64,000 bases of DNA from Armillaria gallica (Eukaryota > Basidiomycota > Agaricomycetes > Agaricales > Physalacriaceae), in assembly GCA_037576215.1 (NCBI GenBank), contig JBANDB010000009.1:2046001-2110000 (forward strand), read 5' to 3'. Made by a program: the position numbers and the translations under genes. Position 1 is the first letter of the stretch; each line of letters opens with the position of its first letter. This document shows, in pieces, positions 23,490 through 37,961 of the stretch. The notes below the pieces were generated by a model that was not told where the DNA came from, ran no database searches, and saw nothing but the letters and a program-made list of their open reading frames with translations.

Positions 23490-24285
23490 TTCTCAGCTAA
23501 CAAGCAACTCGCCATGCTAAAGTCTTCTATCCATTTATTTCCTTGTGCTGTAATTGAATTTTAACTTTCTTATGGTCGGCGTATTTCCACCACGTTGGCA
23601 CCGAACCCCAACCACCGATGGGTAACCAATGGGAATTAATGGCCGAACTCTGAACGGATTTTGTGCGTCCCGTGGAGAGCCAGAGAGTCCACTAAGCCCC
23701 CAAAACTGCCAATGCACACCAGCAAAGTCGATCCTGCTGGTGTTGATTCTTGAAATCATGGCTATTGGACAGTGGTACTACGTATGTGTAAGCCCTTCAA
23801 GTTACGTTGCCGTTTGTTCACCATGTAAGTGAACAAACTCGTTTTAAAGAGTCTTAAAATGAAGGATATTCTCATTCTAATCGGACCTTTACCTTGAGAC
23901 TGTTTGCATTAAGTTGTAGAGCTGACAAGCACAGGCGTGGATACATTTGTATCCTGTGATTGGTTGCGATATTATACATAATTTCACCCTATAATACACC
24001 GTCAAATTTTCCCATGGTGGTGCAGCCCGCCATGTGTACGCGTCCTGTTCGATCCCGGCTGCCGGGGCCCGTTCTAACTTCTCGGAGTAACTTCCAAGTA
24101 ACTTCTTTCAGAATGTTTGTTGGGCTTCGTCACAACTCGAAGGGTTTTTAGTCATTAGTCTCTCGTTACTCTGTTCCAAGCTCGCGGTTCGACGTGCTCT
24201 GTTGCCACTGGACCGGCTCCACTTCGGTAAGGAAAATAGCATAAGACTCATTTTCTACAGTTTTCTCGCCTCTTCATCTCCTCTT
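23490..24285. other. Spacer between the DUF6533 copies
   Basis: This holds only short ORFs. It is the expected promoter and 3' region between two same-strand duplicates. I see no repeat shared with the flank of copy A. Confidence 0.4.
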
Positions 24286-25890
24286 CATGGTTCCTGCGTA
24301 CACAGAATCCGTTACCACTCAGTCCGTTTCCTTTCATTTTCGTTCTTCTCAGGTTTGACATTCATCAAGTTTTCTCCAGTTCCGGATTCAATACGCCAGC
24401 ATCGGTATGGTTTGACTTCGTACTATACTAACTCTTTGACATCAATCTGGTTTTAGCTCTGCTCTACTATGACTATATCCTGACCTTACCCATGGAAGTC
24501 AAGTACATATGGAGCTCAAAGTTCAGATTGTCGACTATTTTGTACCTTTGTTGCCGATACGCTCTGGTGGCGAACGTTCTCTATCTTCTCGCTATAGCCA
24601 AACAGCTAGGCGCTAGGGTAATATTTCCAACTGTCTTTGCGCTGGCTCATTCTCATGTAATTCATTTTTTCAGCACGCTCGTTTCCTTTGAAAGCCATCC
24701 CGTTGAAAGAGCGAGCTCACGAGTTTTTCTAGCTGCGATACATGGTACAAAATCATCGCGGCGCTGAGCGTTATTGGGCGCGCTGCCGTTATTGGTATGT
24801 GTGCGAATCTGGGTGCTTGATGTTGATGGACGCTTTAACTTTTCATCTAGTGATTTTCACCGCACGCACCTATGCCGTCTTCGCTAGGAGCAAAGCTATC
24901 CTGCTTTACCTCGCTGCCATCGGACTAGCGTGTATCATACTTGATATTGTTTGGCTTTCAATAACGTTGCGTCAGTGAATATGCTAACAGCAACGATAGA
25001 TGCAAGTCCCCGACCACAGATGCATTGGCTCAACGAACGATCGTATGTGCGTTTTCTGTGTACTTATTTTTTTTGTTGGCGCTTACGTCTGTGTAAGTGG
25101 TAATCGTTCTTACATCGGATGCAGAGGGCTTTGCTAAACCCTTTACCACAGAGAGTCTCCTTCTCTCGATATTGCTGGTCGTATTCGAGTGTTCATCTGC
25201 GATACTGATGACAATACGAAGCATGCAAGCATTCAGGATTGGTGGGGCTTGGAACATACAGCGTCAAAGGCTTTTATACGTGATATTCGAGCAAGGTTAC
25301 TCTACACTCTAAATGTGATTGAGACACTCCTTACGCGCAGCTTTTTGCAGGTATCTTCTACTTTAGGTGAGCTTCGATTGGCTATCCTGTACATTCGAGA
25401 CTCAGGCGGAGGGAGACAGTGTTGTGACATTATTCACGACGGCTGCTGTTGTGCTAAACTCTGTGAGTTAGTGTTGCGCTGTGCTTTCCCTTTACTTAAC
25501 TTTACAGGTTGCTCCGGTAGACCGTTTTCTATGTTACTGTAGTGTCAATGCCGTCATTCATTCGTTGTCATTCAGGCGGGGTTTCCCCGGCGGTTACTCA
25601 ACGCTTTAACACTCCCGTGAGTTCTTTCACCTATCGAAATGTACCATCTGACGTCGATGTCGCGTAGACTCTCAGGTCTACTTACTGCTAGATTCCTGCT
25701 ACGACTCCGCGCCTGGGAACACAAACAGTCTGCACTGGTGACCGGCAGCGATCGAAGGACGGTTTCGAATGCAATACCACCCATAGAATTCCGCGTTTTA
25801 TCCGTGATAGACGAGTTTGGTGAAGATCCGGTGTCGGCGGCGGAGCGTCGTCAGTCTGAGGGTGAATATGTGTTGGAGGAAGTACGTTGA
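24286..25890 (+). CDS. DUF6533 seven-helix membrane protein, tandem copy B
   Basis: This is a paralogue of 21789-23489 in the same direction. Shared blocks are ALLYYDYILTLPMEVKYIWS, LCCRYALVANVLYLLAIAKQ, DTWYKIIAALSVIGRAAVI, FTARTYAVFARSKAILLYLA, LLLSILLVVFECSSAILM, RRLSGLLTARFLLRLRAWE and FRVLSVIDEFGEDPVSAAE. The intron between the YASI block and ALLYYDY lies at the same place as in copy A. The start at 24286 (MVPAYTESV) is provisional: the first intron would be unusually short (27 nt) in that model, so the true first exon may differ. The stop is at 25888-25890. The pattern fits an old tandem duplication with moderate divergence. Confidence 0.7.
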
Positions 25891-26020
25891 GGTACGGCTA
25901 CTGGTTACACAGAAAACATCGAATGGATAACAGTCATTGATATATAACTTACGCTGTCCTGGAGCTTGTATTTGTTATCACTTTAGATGTCCAACCTACG
26001 AAATGGCCAGATGACTACAT

Positions 26021-27569
26021 CTAGGTGACCCTGACAAAATAGCAATCAAGAGCAACACCGAGATTACTGGGATCTTTGACGATCTGATCACCCACCACCA
26101 CCAGTCCGCATTCTTTGCGTTTCTCATCATACCCATACAACGCGATCCTCCTATTAGGCATTTGCCTAGCTGTAAACCCATACGAAGACCCCGTCTCGCT
26201 CTTGGGATCGGTGTATCGCCACCACGTAAGCACACCAGTCGACGACAGGGACATCGTCATGCTCGCGCTCTTCCCATCCAACCCGGAATACTTCCCTTTT
26301 AGATAACCCACGCTTCCTGGTTTCCATGTGCCTCCAAGGGAGAAGATGGCTCCACTATTGCTCTTACGGGGGGTAGCGAGCGGGACGTGGCCTATGACGT
26401 TACCCAACCCGAGGTGACCAGAACCAAGCTCGGTCCCGTCAGCGAAACGGATTTTGTACAAGCATCCGGTGGAGAGTTTGACACCGAGAAAGTCGACGAG
26501 ATCCTAAGAAACATCAGTATAAATATGACGACGAAGGAAAAGGACGTACTCCGCTAGTGTCTGTCGCTGTTTCTGAGGTGTCTTTACTGCTTCCAATGGT
26601 AGTGCTAATACTGACACCGACAGCTACACTCATTTCGCTCGTTTTCGTACCGGGAGCAGGAGTGCTAACGGAACCGGAGGTTGGTTTTGTAGTTGGCATT
26701 CCATCGGTAGGCCTTGTATCCGTTCCAAGAGGACAAGTAGAGGGTGGTAGACACGGAGGGGGGCAATCTCGAGGCGGGCCTGGTGGTGTTGGATAAGGTT
26801 TTTCAGGAACTGGACATGCAGGAGGCGGCGGGTACTCTTTACTGGGAGGAGGTTTGTGTGGAGAAGGACACTCGGGAGGAGGATTTTCCGGGGGACACTT
26901 GGGCGTTGCTGGAGGAGGGCACTTAGGTGGAGGCTTACTCGGCGGAGGACACTCAGGAGGTGGTTTGGTCGGTGGAGGATTTTCCGGTGGCGGTTTAGTA
27001 GGAGGCGGTTTGATTGGCGGAGGACACTCGGGAGGCGGCTGTTTTGGGGGCGGACAACTAGGAGGTGGCTGCTTTGGTGGTGGACACTTTGGTGGTGGGT
27101 TCTTTGGAGGCGGGCACTCGGGAGGTGGCTGCTTCGGCGGTGGTGGTAAGGTAAGAGGCGGCTTTGGTGGTACCACTACCGGCGGAGGCGGCTGCTTCGG
27201 CGGTGGCGGACAGGTCGGAGGAGGCTTTGGTGGCACTACAACCGGCGGAGGTTTCGGAGGAGGCTGCTTTGGCGGCGGAGGAACCACGACTGGTGGTGGT
27301 GGCGGATGAACGGGTGGTTTTGGAGGAGGCGGAATAACCGGCGGCGGCTTTGGCGGCACGACCACCGGTGGAGGCGGCGGGGGAACAACAACAGGTGGCG
27401 GCACAACGACCGGCGGCGGCGGACGGACCGGAGGTGGGCAAACAGGCGGCGGGGGTGGACATACTGGAGGTGGGGGGCAAACAGGCGGACGTGGAGGGCA
27501 CATAGTTGGAGGCGGGCACATCGGCGGTGGCGCGCAGCCAGGCGGTCCAAATCGCGGAGGTCCAAACAT
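26021..27569 (-). CDS. Pro/Cys-rich protein with shared C-terminal domain (family member I)
   Basis: The N-terminal ~330 residues are almost pure proline with regularly spaced cysteines (CPPPP and KPPP repeats), then a Ser/Thr-rich stretch ending ETATDTSG. A 47-nt GT...AG intron precedes DLVDFLGVKLSTGCLYKIRF. The C-terminal domain (~150 residues) contains YKIRFADGTELG, GHLGLG, TPRKSNSGAIFSLG, VGYLKGKYSGLDGKSA, YGFTARQMPNRRIALYG, KECGLVVVGD and NLGVALDCYFVRV. The same domain occurs at 29507-30101 and 30694-33305. No signal peptide is evident, so the product is probably intracellular or unconventionally exported. A TATA-like tatata lies about 40 bp upstream (27608-27615). I know no family for the domain. 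Confidence 0.72.
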
Positions 27570-28479
27570 CGCGAGAGACGACGATGATTTGATTCCTAGA
27601 GTCGTCGTATATAAACTTGTTGACTCTGTCTAGTTTGTTGTGTTTTCAGTAACTCGGGCGCGTGCATTTCATCTGTCCAACGCTGTTAGAATGTACCCGA
27701 CATAGTCATATGCCCTCGTCATTTACTTGGTCACAAACTGGAATTCCACCTTGGTAAAACAATTATTTAGAGAAAACAAGGACATAACGGAAAATATACC
27801 ATGTCAAAGGAAGTAATTGAACCCATGTTCTAGAATCCACGTGTTTGAGCGCTTCACTCAGACTGCGATCTTGACAACCCTGCAATCACTGGGTTTGAAA
27901 ATCATCCACTAGAAGGTTGGCGCAAAACCACTCTGACAGCTGGAAGAGCCTGAGAGAACACGGCCATGTGCATGTGAATATGGATACAATCGCAGTATCA
28001 AGACAGTACGCACACAGATCCATGCCTTAGATAAGAATGGGTTTTTTTTGTTAGATGACGGCCTGAAATGGCCAACGTGGAGCACTAGACACGGATAAAT
28101 CGGTGCATCGTGTAGGTTTACAAGCCGCTGAGGTGGACCCAAAGGTCAATCAATAATGAGAAATGTCTGCGGATTCTGGAATAGAATTCGACATGGTGTT
28201 TGAGTGAGCGTTGAGCGCCGGAAGATCTGGGCCAGCAGCTGCCAGCTGTCGATTTGGCATTTTTTCCATCGCAGCTGGTGTTCTCAAGCATCAATTTATA
28301 CCTTGCGGAGATTTGAGAGATGTCAGAAACGTGAATAAGTCAGGAACCCAGACTCTTCAGAGATCTCCATTTAATTAAGAGAATGGAGATGCAATCTAAA
28401 CACTGGAAAGACGTGAAAATGAGCGACACACAAGTAATGGTTTAGCTATAGAGACGTACCTTATTTATGCTAAGCTACG

Positions 28480-28990
28480 AACTCAGTAGCAGGCTAATAC
28501 TTGATGCCTTGGACAGGAATAGGCCCGAGATTATACCACCAAGATCGAAGCAGGCGAGGCATTGACGCCCATCGCAGAGAACCGAATTTGACACAGAGGC
28601 TTGAGAAAGGTGAATGTGCCTTTCATGCTTATGTTTTACGCTATGCAAAAAGGTGTGAAAATATTTGGAAACAGAACCATAGCATTGTCAAAACACCGTC
28701 GCAATAAATTAGCCTGACAAGCGGGTAAACAACATCGGAACCGGCTCAGATAGAGGGACCTAAGCGACATTCCGGTCATCTTTTTCAGCCGATGTTTGAG
28801 AGTTGTCCGTTGTCGCTTGAGAATAGCATACATGCCAAGAGAGCCCAGCGCCGTTTCGTTCTTTCAGCCATTCCGAAGTAGCCACTGACATGATTTTGCC
28901 TGATACGAGCTGCAAGAGTCTGAGGCTATACGTTATCCACTGAAACCGTACCTTCGCGAAGCTATGAGCTGATGTAGAAAATTGGTCCGA
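28480..28990 (-). repeat. Diverged duplicate sequence, copy R2
   Basis: On the minus strand this shares with R1 the block that reads caaacatcggctgaaaaaga then tgacc (R2), against ccaacgtcgactgaaagaga then cgacg (R1). It also shares the block around ttattgcgacg and the block around gacgggcgtcaa / gatgggcgtcaa. In one common frame the two copies read QTSAEKDDR and PTSTERDDE with mostly synonymous changes, which hints at former or present coding. No full gene model could be built. Confidence 0.45.
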
Positions 28991-28999
28991 GGATGAAAT

Positions 29000-29430
29000 G
29001 CAGATAGCAGTTTAACGAGGCATCGCTGTCAAACCGAAATCAAAATCAACACAGGCGTTGAATTGACGCCCGTCAAAATCATCGTGTTGAGCTGAATTCG
29101 GCGCTGAGCTTTAGGGAATGGTCAGCGGGAAATAAACCTGGAAGGGACGTACCTTAGTGGAAGTTGTGACAAGGTTCGGAAGCAGGACAGTTTTTTTTAT
29201 CAGCGTCGCAATAACTCGTAATCACTTAGCCTGCTAAGTGGTAAGTAACACTGGAACATGCGAAAACAGACGAAGAAGTCCACCTCGTCGTCTCTTTCAG
29301 TCGACGTTGGAGCTTTCTCCAAAGTGGTCACTTTTCCCTCAGGGATGTCTTTAGTCGAATACCAGCACAATGTCTTCGCGCGGATCGGTTTGTTCATCGC
29401 GAGCGCGTGTAGAGTCTTTGTAGAAGTTCA
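29000..29430 (-). repeat. Diverged duplicate sequence, copy R1
   Basis: Minus strand. It has an ORF from MNKPIRAKTLCWYSTKDIPE to LSDYELLRR (29397-29200), then a splice-like donor (gtacgtcccttcc at ~29155) and a following segment that reads FDGRQFNACVDFDFG. R2 has DGRQCLACFDLGG at the same relative place. This may be a small two-exon gene or its remnant; function unknown. Confidence 0.4.
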
Positions 29431-29506
29431 GAACCTATAGATTGTAGTTGAACGAGAGTAACAGTGTAACGCGTCACACAAAGTTGGCTGTTATTACTAC
29501 TATCAT

Positions 29507-30101
29507 CTAGAACTTTGCAGTAATCGGAGCCATCCTCACAAACTGACAGTCCAATGGAATACAGTCCCCAGAACGATCCTCTACAAGCGCCGACTCGTTC
29601 CTCCCAAGATCAACGACTATCAGCCCAACATCCTTCGCGTCCTTGTTCCGTGCATACAGCGCAACTCTATTTCCAGCGAGCTGCTTCCCCGTGAATCCCC
29701 ACAGATCCGAGCCATACCATCCCAAAGCCGCCGTGCCGCCCGTCGGAGGAGACGACAAGCTCAAGCCCAACTTGAGCACCGTACCATCCTCTCTGCTCTG
29801 CAGTCCTTTCAGATTCCCCACATCCCCGACAGTCCACGGCACGCCGTTTTTGCTATCGTCCTTGGGTACGAACCGGAAGAGTGCTCCTGCATTCGAGGGC
29901 ATCGGCGCGCAGATTGCTTTGGCGCTGGTGATGGACATTCCGCTCGGCGCGTATCCAAGTTCACTACCGTCGGCGAGGCGGATTTTATAGTAGTGCTGGT
30001 TCTCGATGTTCTTGCCATCGGAATCGAGAAGGTTCTATCATCTTGGCTCAGAAATGTCGACGAGGACGCGAATGGTGGAGACCTACGACTTTCTGAGACA
30101 T
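29507..30101 (-). CDS. Stand-alone copy of the shared C-terminal domain (family member II)
   Basis: A first exon, MSQKV, splices (donor gtaggtctcc, acceptor gatgatag) to NLLDSDGKNIENQHYYKIRL. The rest reads ADGSELGYAPSGMSI, NAGALFRFVP, WTVGDVGNLKGLQSREDGTV, LSLSSPPTGG, LWGFTGKQLAGNRVALYAR, DVGLIVVDLG and CIPLDCQFVRM, ending ITAKF. It lines up along its whole length with the C-terminal domains of members I and III but has no linker and no beta-trefoil, which shows that the domain can exist on its own. The protein is about 160 residues, without a signal peptide. Its first intron corresponds to the intron just before the domain in I and III. Confidence 0.72.
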
Positions 30102-30693
30102 GTTTGATTGGGCGAGAAGATGGCGTACCGCTGGTCAAAGAGCGTGCTTTCTCTCTGTTTTTCTATTCCTTCCGAGGGTAGGTTTCCCAAATAATTTCTG
30201 ATTGTCACACATCTAAATTATTTACATTTTTTAGATGTCCTACGCGTACATGAAGTTTTTGATCTTGCATTTCCGCTGTCAGATCTTGCGCGTTCAGTCA
30301 GGTTCAGCCTCAAGGTGAGCACAGTTTCACTTCCGCGGATGCACCGGTACCTAGTATTGACCAATATTGTATGACTAGTCGTACCGGCTGCCTTGCAGAA
30401 CCGGAAAATAGGCGTCATGGCAGGGTCGGCTGACTGACCGTTGACAAAATGATACAAGTGGCAGAACCGGCGCCCTAATGATTCACACTGCGCGCTACTT
30501 TCCATGATGAAAATGAAGTACAAGGTCCGCGATTGTTTATCCGTAGATTAATTACGATTTTTAGAAACCAGCCGACAGGTTGAATGAACGCCTCACTTCT
30601 TATTCGAATTGCATAACTGCCTTTCGCGTTATCGCATATTCCTGAGCGAGTGTGTTTTAAACGCATGCTTCTCATCGTTCTCTTCACGTCGCA

Positions 30694-33305
<2,612 letters not shown>

Positions 33306-33789
33306 CGCCTTTTGTATATTCTTGTTCAATTTTATATTCCTTCACCATGAGACAATTTATCGATAATTTTGGGGATGCGGTATGTCAGGGTGCTGTTGTG
33401 GTGCAAGCAGTTTTTGTAAGCATACGACTGTGCAAAGCGCCTGCACAAAACATCGACCTGATCTGCGTCCTGTTGTTCAAGTCTGATATCAAGCATATCG
33501 GCAATCATGCGTGGATTCAAGTTCATGAAGAAGCAGAACGTCTATAGCGCGCTAACATGTGGAAAAAAGCTGGGGGAAGCGCGTTCGGACAGAACATGGC
33601 ACCATTGATGTGAAGCGAGAAACTAGAGACTTGGTACGCTTGAAAATCAAGGCAAACAGACTGGTAAATCGATGCTGTTTGTCGAGCCTATTAGTATGTA
33701 GTGGTAAAAAGTACAGTCATCGTTATCCATTCTGCATACACCTTTCCTCATATTAAAAGCGATAGAAAACAAACATAAGCCTTCCATTC

Positions 33790-35302
33790 CTACTTCCTAT
33801 AATGCAGCATATCAAACAAGCCCGAAACCATGTTATTCCCAGGCCTCGCTGGGAGCGGCGGTGGAGGGGCAGTATATATCCCAGGATTATTTAGCTGAGA
33901 AGGCGATGGCGATGGTTGCTGAGGGTGCACCTGGTACGAATGAACGCGGGGAGGCGGTGACTTGGAGCCGGACCGAGACCGTCGAGTTATTTTCTTCGCT
34001 TTATTGCTTGTGAGACCAGAAATGAGCGAATAACAGTTTAAAAGAGCATACGTTTCTTTTCCTGGGCGTTGAAGGATACTGGCGGCGACGTGCTCGTAGG
34101 TGTGGACGTAGGCGTTACTGAGGGTTGCAGCTCTGGCATGGGTATTTTGCTCAAGTGGACGACGAGGCTGTTTGGGGGTACATATTTATTGTCGGGGGTG
34201 TTGTTGAGGTTTATTCGCCGGGGTCGCTGAGAAAGGGTGTCGTAGAGGACATACTGGAAGATCTCGTCGTCCACGCCGGCTTTATGCCGTATACGCTTCG
34301 TCTCTTCCACAACTTGAAGCACCTTGGGAACTTGTGCCGCGGAAGACGACCGTACAGTGACGAATAGCATCGCTTCGTCCTGGAAGAACATTAACGTGAA
34401 ATCCAGTCGCTAAAATAGCAGCGCACCTGGAGCAAGTTTGAACAATATTGGGCGTAATGCGTGATATCCCCCTCTTCCTCCACAATCAGCTCGTTGACTT
34501 CTCCACGTATGGCCTGTATTTCTGCTACCCTCTCCACGCCGGTCTTTGCAGGCGGCTTCGGTGGTGGCGCAGGAGGAGGGGTTGGTGTCGACTTGGTCTT
34601 GACTAGCCCCTCAGAATCCTTAGGCGAGCCATGATAGCTGTCGTTTGCATCATGGAACGTCAGAAGCGCCGTCAATATAACGATTTCCAGGCCCTTCCTA
34701 TCGTCTATGTCGAACCTGATAAACATCAATCAATGCCAGTGATGTCGATGATGAGCAACGGTGCTTACCGGTTCAGGTTGTAGTCCAAAATCTGTATCGA
34801 GCTTGTCTTGAGTCGTCCAGCGGGTTCCTTGGTAATAGCGACGAGAACTGGCGGGTCCGGTTTCCGGAGCATGAAGCATTCTTCGCGTTTCCATTCAAAG
34901 TCGAAGCTAGCGGTGCTCTCAGTATACTCACCCCTGGTCTCAAGGTGCACTCAAACTCACTTCTCCCACTTGAAGTTCCATCGAAAGGTTAGTGTCCCGG
35001 TGTACTTGAGCTCGAGCGTCGTGGTCGGGTTGTATAGCTCGAGGACCTTGGTCTTGCTGGTGGCGGATGGGGCCGTCGCTGTTACAAGCAGCGACTCGGA
35101 CATGAAATCTACCTGTTCATGAGCACGAAAGACGGCAGAAAGAGGTGGGAAACGTACCGTACACCTCAACCGTGTACACAGCGCCAGCGACCCGTTGCTT
35201 CCTGTAATAGGTCACCCCCGAGGGGTCGACGAGGTCGATAACATTGGGATCCTCCTTGTGGGGCGTGACGAGGAGTGTGAACAAATTCTGGTCGAGACTC
35301 AT
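33790..35302 (-). CDS. Conserved-looking protein of unknown function with Pro-rich tail
   Basis: The exons join to MSLDQNLFTLLVTPHKED, IDLVDPSGVTYYRKQR, VLELYNPTTTLELKYTGTLT, FRWNFKWEK, a segment around EYTESTASFDFEWKREECF, and SSIQILDYNLNRFDIDDRKG. Next come EIVILTALLTFHDANDSYHG, a Pro-rich linker, and a domain with ELIVEEEGDITHYAQYCSNL and IFQYVLYDTLSQRPRRINL. A last exon gives NKAKKITRRSRS and ends GLFDMLHYRK at 33790. The N-terminal beta-rich half with 'F.W.FKWE' and 'F.FEWKRE' resembles the tubby/LURP-one-like fold in pattern only. It could be a membrane-lipid-binding scaffold, but I do not recognise it. Confidence 0.65.
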
Positions 35303-35584
35303 GAAGAGAGCGCTACGACAGAGAAGATGATATAAAAACCCGGAGATGGCATGTAACAAGCTGCATCGCTTTCCGCTGCCAACTTGGTTTCTGCAGGCCT
35401 ACACCGTCTCATCCCGCAGTATCGCAGGTCGAAACAAGGATTTGCCGGCGCAGCAGTATTTGATGCTCGTCTCAGATGCATCAACAGGTGGAATAAATTA
35501 GTGTATCCAAACCTCCGAATTTACATGGTAATAGTACTGTATTACAGCGTAGTGTGGGAGTAAAATGTCACAAATATCTCATCC

Positions 35585-37437
35585 TTAGGCATCGACGGGC
35601 CACGACCGTACGCCCCAGCCAAGAACATCGAACATGACAGGCAAAGCCTGGCTCGCCAAAAGTGCAATCCCCGCGTAGACCGTAACCTTCGTAAGCACTA
35701 GCCGAAAAGTCAGTATAGCATCAATAAGGATAAGAATAGTTTACCATCAGCGTCATAATGTTTAACCTCGTCTTCCTTCTCTTGTTCCCTCTCAACAGCG
35801 CCCTTGCCATTCGCAAACCTAACTTTCTCGTTCCCATTCCTCATCTTGACCGCCCTCGTTCCATTTGTGGGGTAAGAAAACGCGCTTCCTCCACCCATTT
35901 CCATCTCCACGCTTCCCGGCAGATCAATCACACTAGGAATCGGCCTCAAACCGCCTTCGTGAGCAAATTCACTGGGTACGTTTTTGTAATCCGTCGCAGG
36001 CGTGTAGAACCTTCGATTTGGCAGCCGGAAGCTCTTGGAAAGCAACCGATAAAGCGGCGGCAGCGTGATATGCAATGCTGACTTGGCCAGGATACGCCAC
36101 GCAAAGATGGCCAGGATTCCCACCACCATCTTCAAAGCTGCCACGCCCCACCACAAGCACACGTCCTGCCACCCACGCTCCACAGCTATCCATGTTGCCA
36201 GGGTTTGATCAAATACCCATCCACTTCCCGGCATAACCACTGCGCGGCGTTCGGAGAGACTCGTAAAAGAAACGCCCCAAGACCCGACTAAAAGTCCAAG
36301 CACGACACTCCCAAAGGCGATGGCGTCCTCGAAACAGGGACAATCATCTACTGGCTGGGGGTGCTGATTTACTGCAAGGAGACAAACAGAAATGAGTATC
36401 AGGGGCACTTCCCAGCCCCCGCTCTGCACCCAGTCATCCATCCATTTTCCAGCGCCTAGTCCGCGCGCGAAGTAGACCATCGTAGACGTGTAAGGAACCT
36501 TGACGGGAATGCCGGGGAAACTAGTGTGCGTCCACCAAAGACCGGCTCCCAAGACGACGCCTACAACACAGTCAGTGAAGGAGTGCATTGCCGTGTATAG
36601 TCGGCCGAAGACGATGGAAAAGGTGTAGAATATAAGTAGAACGACGAGGACGTTGTAGGTGAATGGGGATATCACGGGCGACAACTCAGAATTGGGTGTG
36701 CCGGACGCCAGGAGATAAACATGCCCGAAAAGGAACAGCGCGATGGAGACACTATTTGTGGAGTGCGTGGAGGGAAAGCCGTATTCCAGATGGTGTGTCC
36801 CGATGGCTGAGACGGAATATCAGAATATTCGTTCCTTCTCGAGATACCACTCACTGAGGCGCGTCACGGGAGGCGAAAAGGGTCGCGGAGAGCATAGAAG
36901 ATCTTTTATAAAGGAGGAAAAGTATACTCCCAGAGCCAAAACAATAACGAGCCTTATCGTTAGATGAATAACTGGTGACAAACTGGGAAGATAGCGACAA
37001 ATACATACCCACGACCCATGTCTTCATACCCGAAGAAATACAGCACTGGGAGCACAGTCATGAAGAAGGTATGCGTTCCTACACCAGCAACGGGTCAGAC
37101 AATGTCTGACGCATGATCGGTCGCATACCAACCTAAAGACGAAGTGTACACAAAGTACGCGTCTAGCCACGGCGTGCGTATGTATTCCTACAGAACCTTA
37201 ACATTGTCAAGCAAGCGAAATATCCTCGATAACCCACCTGCATGCACGCTATCACCTTGGACTCGAGGTGCACAGTCTGAGTGAGTTTTCTCCGGACAGC
37301 TGCACGCCACGGGGGCAGGAGAGTGTCGTATGCATCTGAAGGCTGCCTTCCTGGCTGAGGCCGAGATAAAAGTTACGGTGGGAAGACTTGTCGTCGCGGC
37401 ACGGGGACGACTCCCGAGACGAGCCGTAGTCGGACAT
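35585..37437 (-). CDS. LCB3: Dihydrosphingosine-1-phosphate phosphatase (LCB3/YSR2-type PAP2 enzyme)
   Basis: This ER enzyme removes phosphate from long-chain-base phosphates and so steers sphingolipid recycling. The start region gives SDAYDTLLPPWRAAVRRKL and HLESKVIACMQ. The three PAP2 motifs are seen: KDLLCSPRPFSPP (C1), EYGFPSTHSTNS (C2) and GRLYTAMHSFTDCVVG (C3, catalytic His). Multiple hydrophobic helices surround them. After the core come FARGLGAGKWMDDW, PQPVDDCPCFEDAIAFGSV and a long cytosolic-type tail. A final exon gives VLTKVTVYAGIALLASQAL and ends at 35585. The exact first exon (MSDYGSSRE at 37437) is tentative. The gene is divergent from the kinase gene downstream. Confidence 0.87.
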
Positions 37438-37961
37438 AGGAGGTGGCTAGAGAAAGAGCAATACGAGGTGTATAGGGCCCGCCCGCCTTGCCTTGGGAGA
37501 AGAGGACGGCAATGTGACGGTCGTCGTGGAGGGAAGAAGGGACGTCGAACGACGGGTAAAATTCCCTGGGATAGGCTTACGTTATAACGATGACCGAGAG
37601 CATCTTTGATCTTATCTTGATCGTACCCGGTACCACGTGACTGTTCTTTTGGGTGGCACAGACTCTCCCTCAACCTGACATTGTATGCAGATTCCACACT
37701 TCTCACTCTTTGTTCAACGACTCGCAAGCTAATACCTTTCTGGGATGACTGGGATGAGTGGCACGATTCTTGCGGACATCGGCCCGGCACGGACAAAGGC
37801 AATCCCTCCTTAGACGGTGGCATTTCTACCCACAACAATGGACGACAGCACGCGTGAACCGGTGCGCGCAATGCAAAAGCCTATAAAAATATCACCATTT
37901 AGTGCAGCTCCACCATTATTCAACTTTGTCCTATGTTCTCCAAACTTTTCCACGTCGTCAA

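Larger units (their letters stand above)
27570..29506. other. Spacer with diverged repeat sequence, no confident gene
   Basis: It is 1.9 kb between family members I and II. Two stretches (about 28480-28990 and 29000-29430) are diverged copies of one another. Short minus-strand ORFs and splice-like sites fall inside both. See the two repeat entries. Confidence 0.5.

Noticed and set aside
26854..27587. Plus-strand Gly-rich and Arg/Trp-rich ORFs
   Set aside because: Antisense shadows of the proline-rich linker of family member I.
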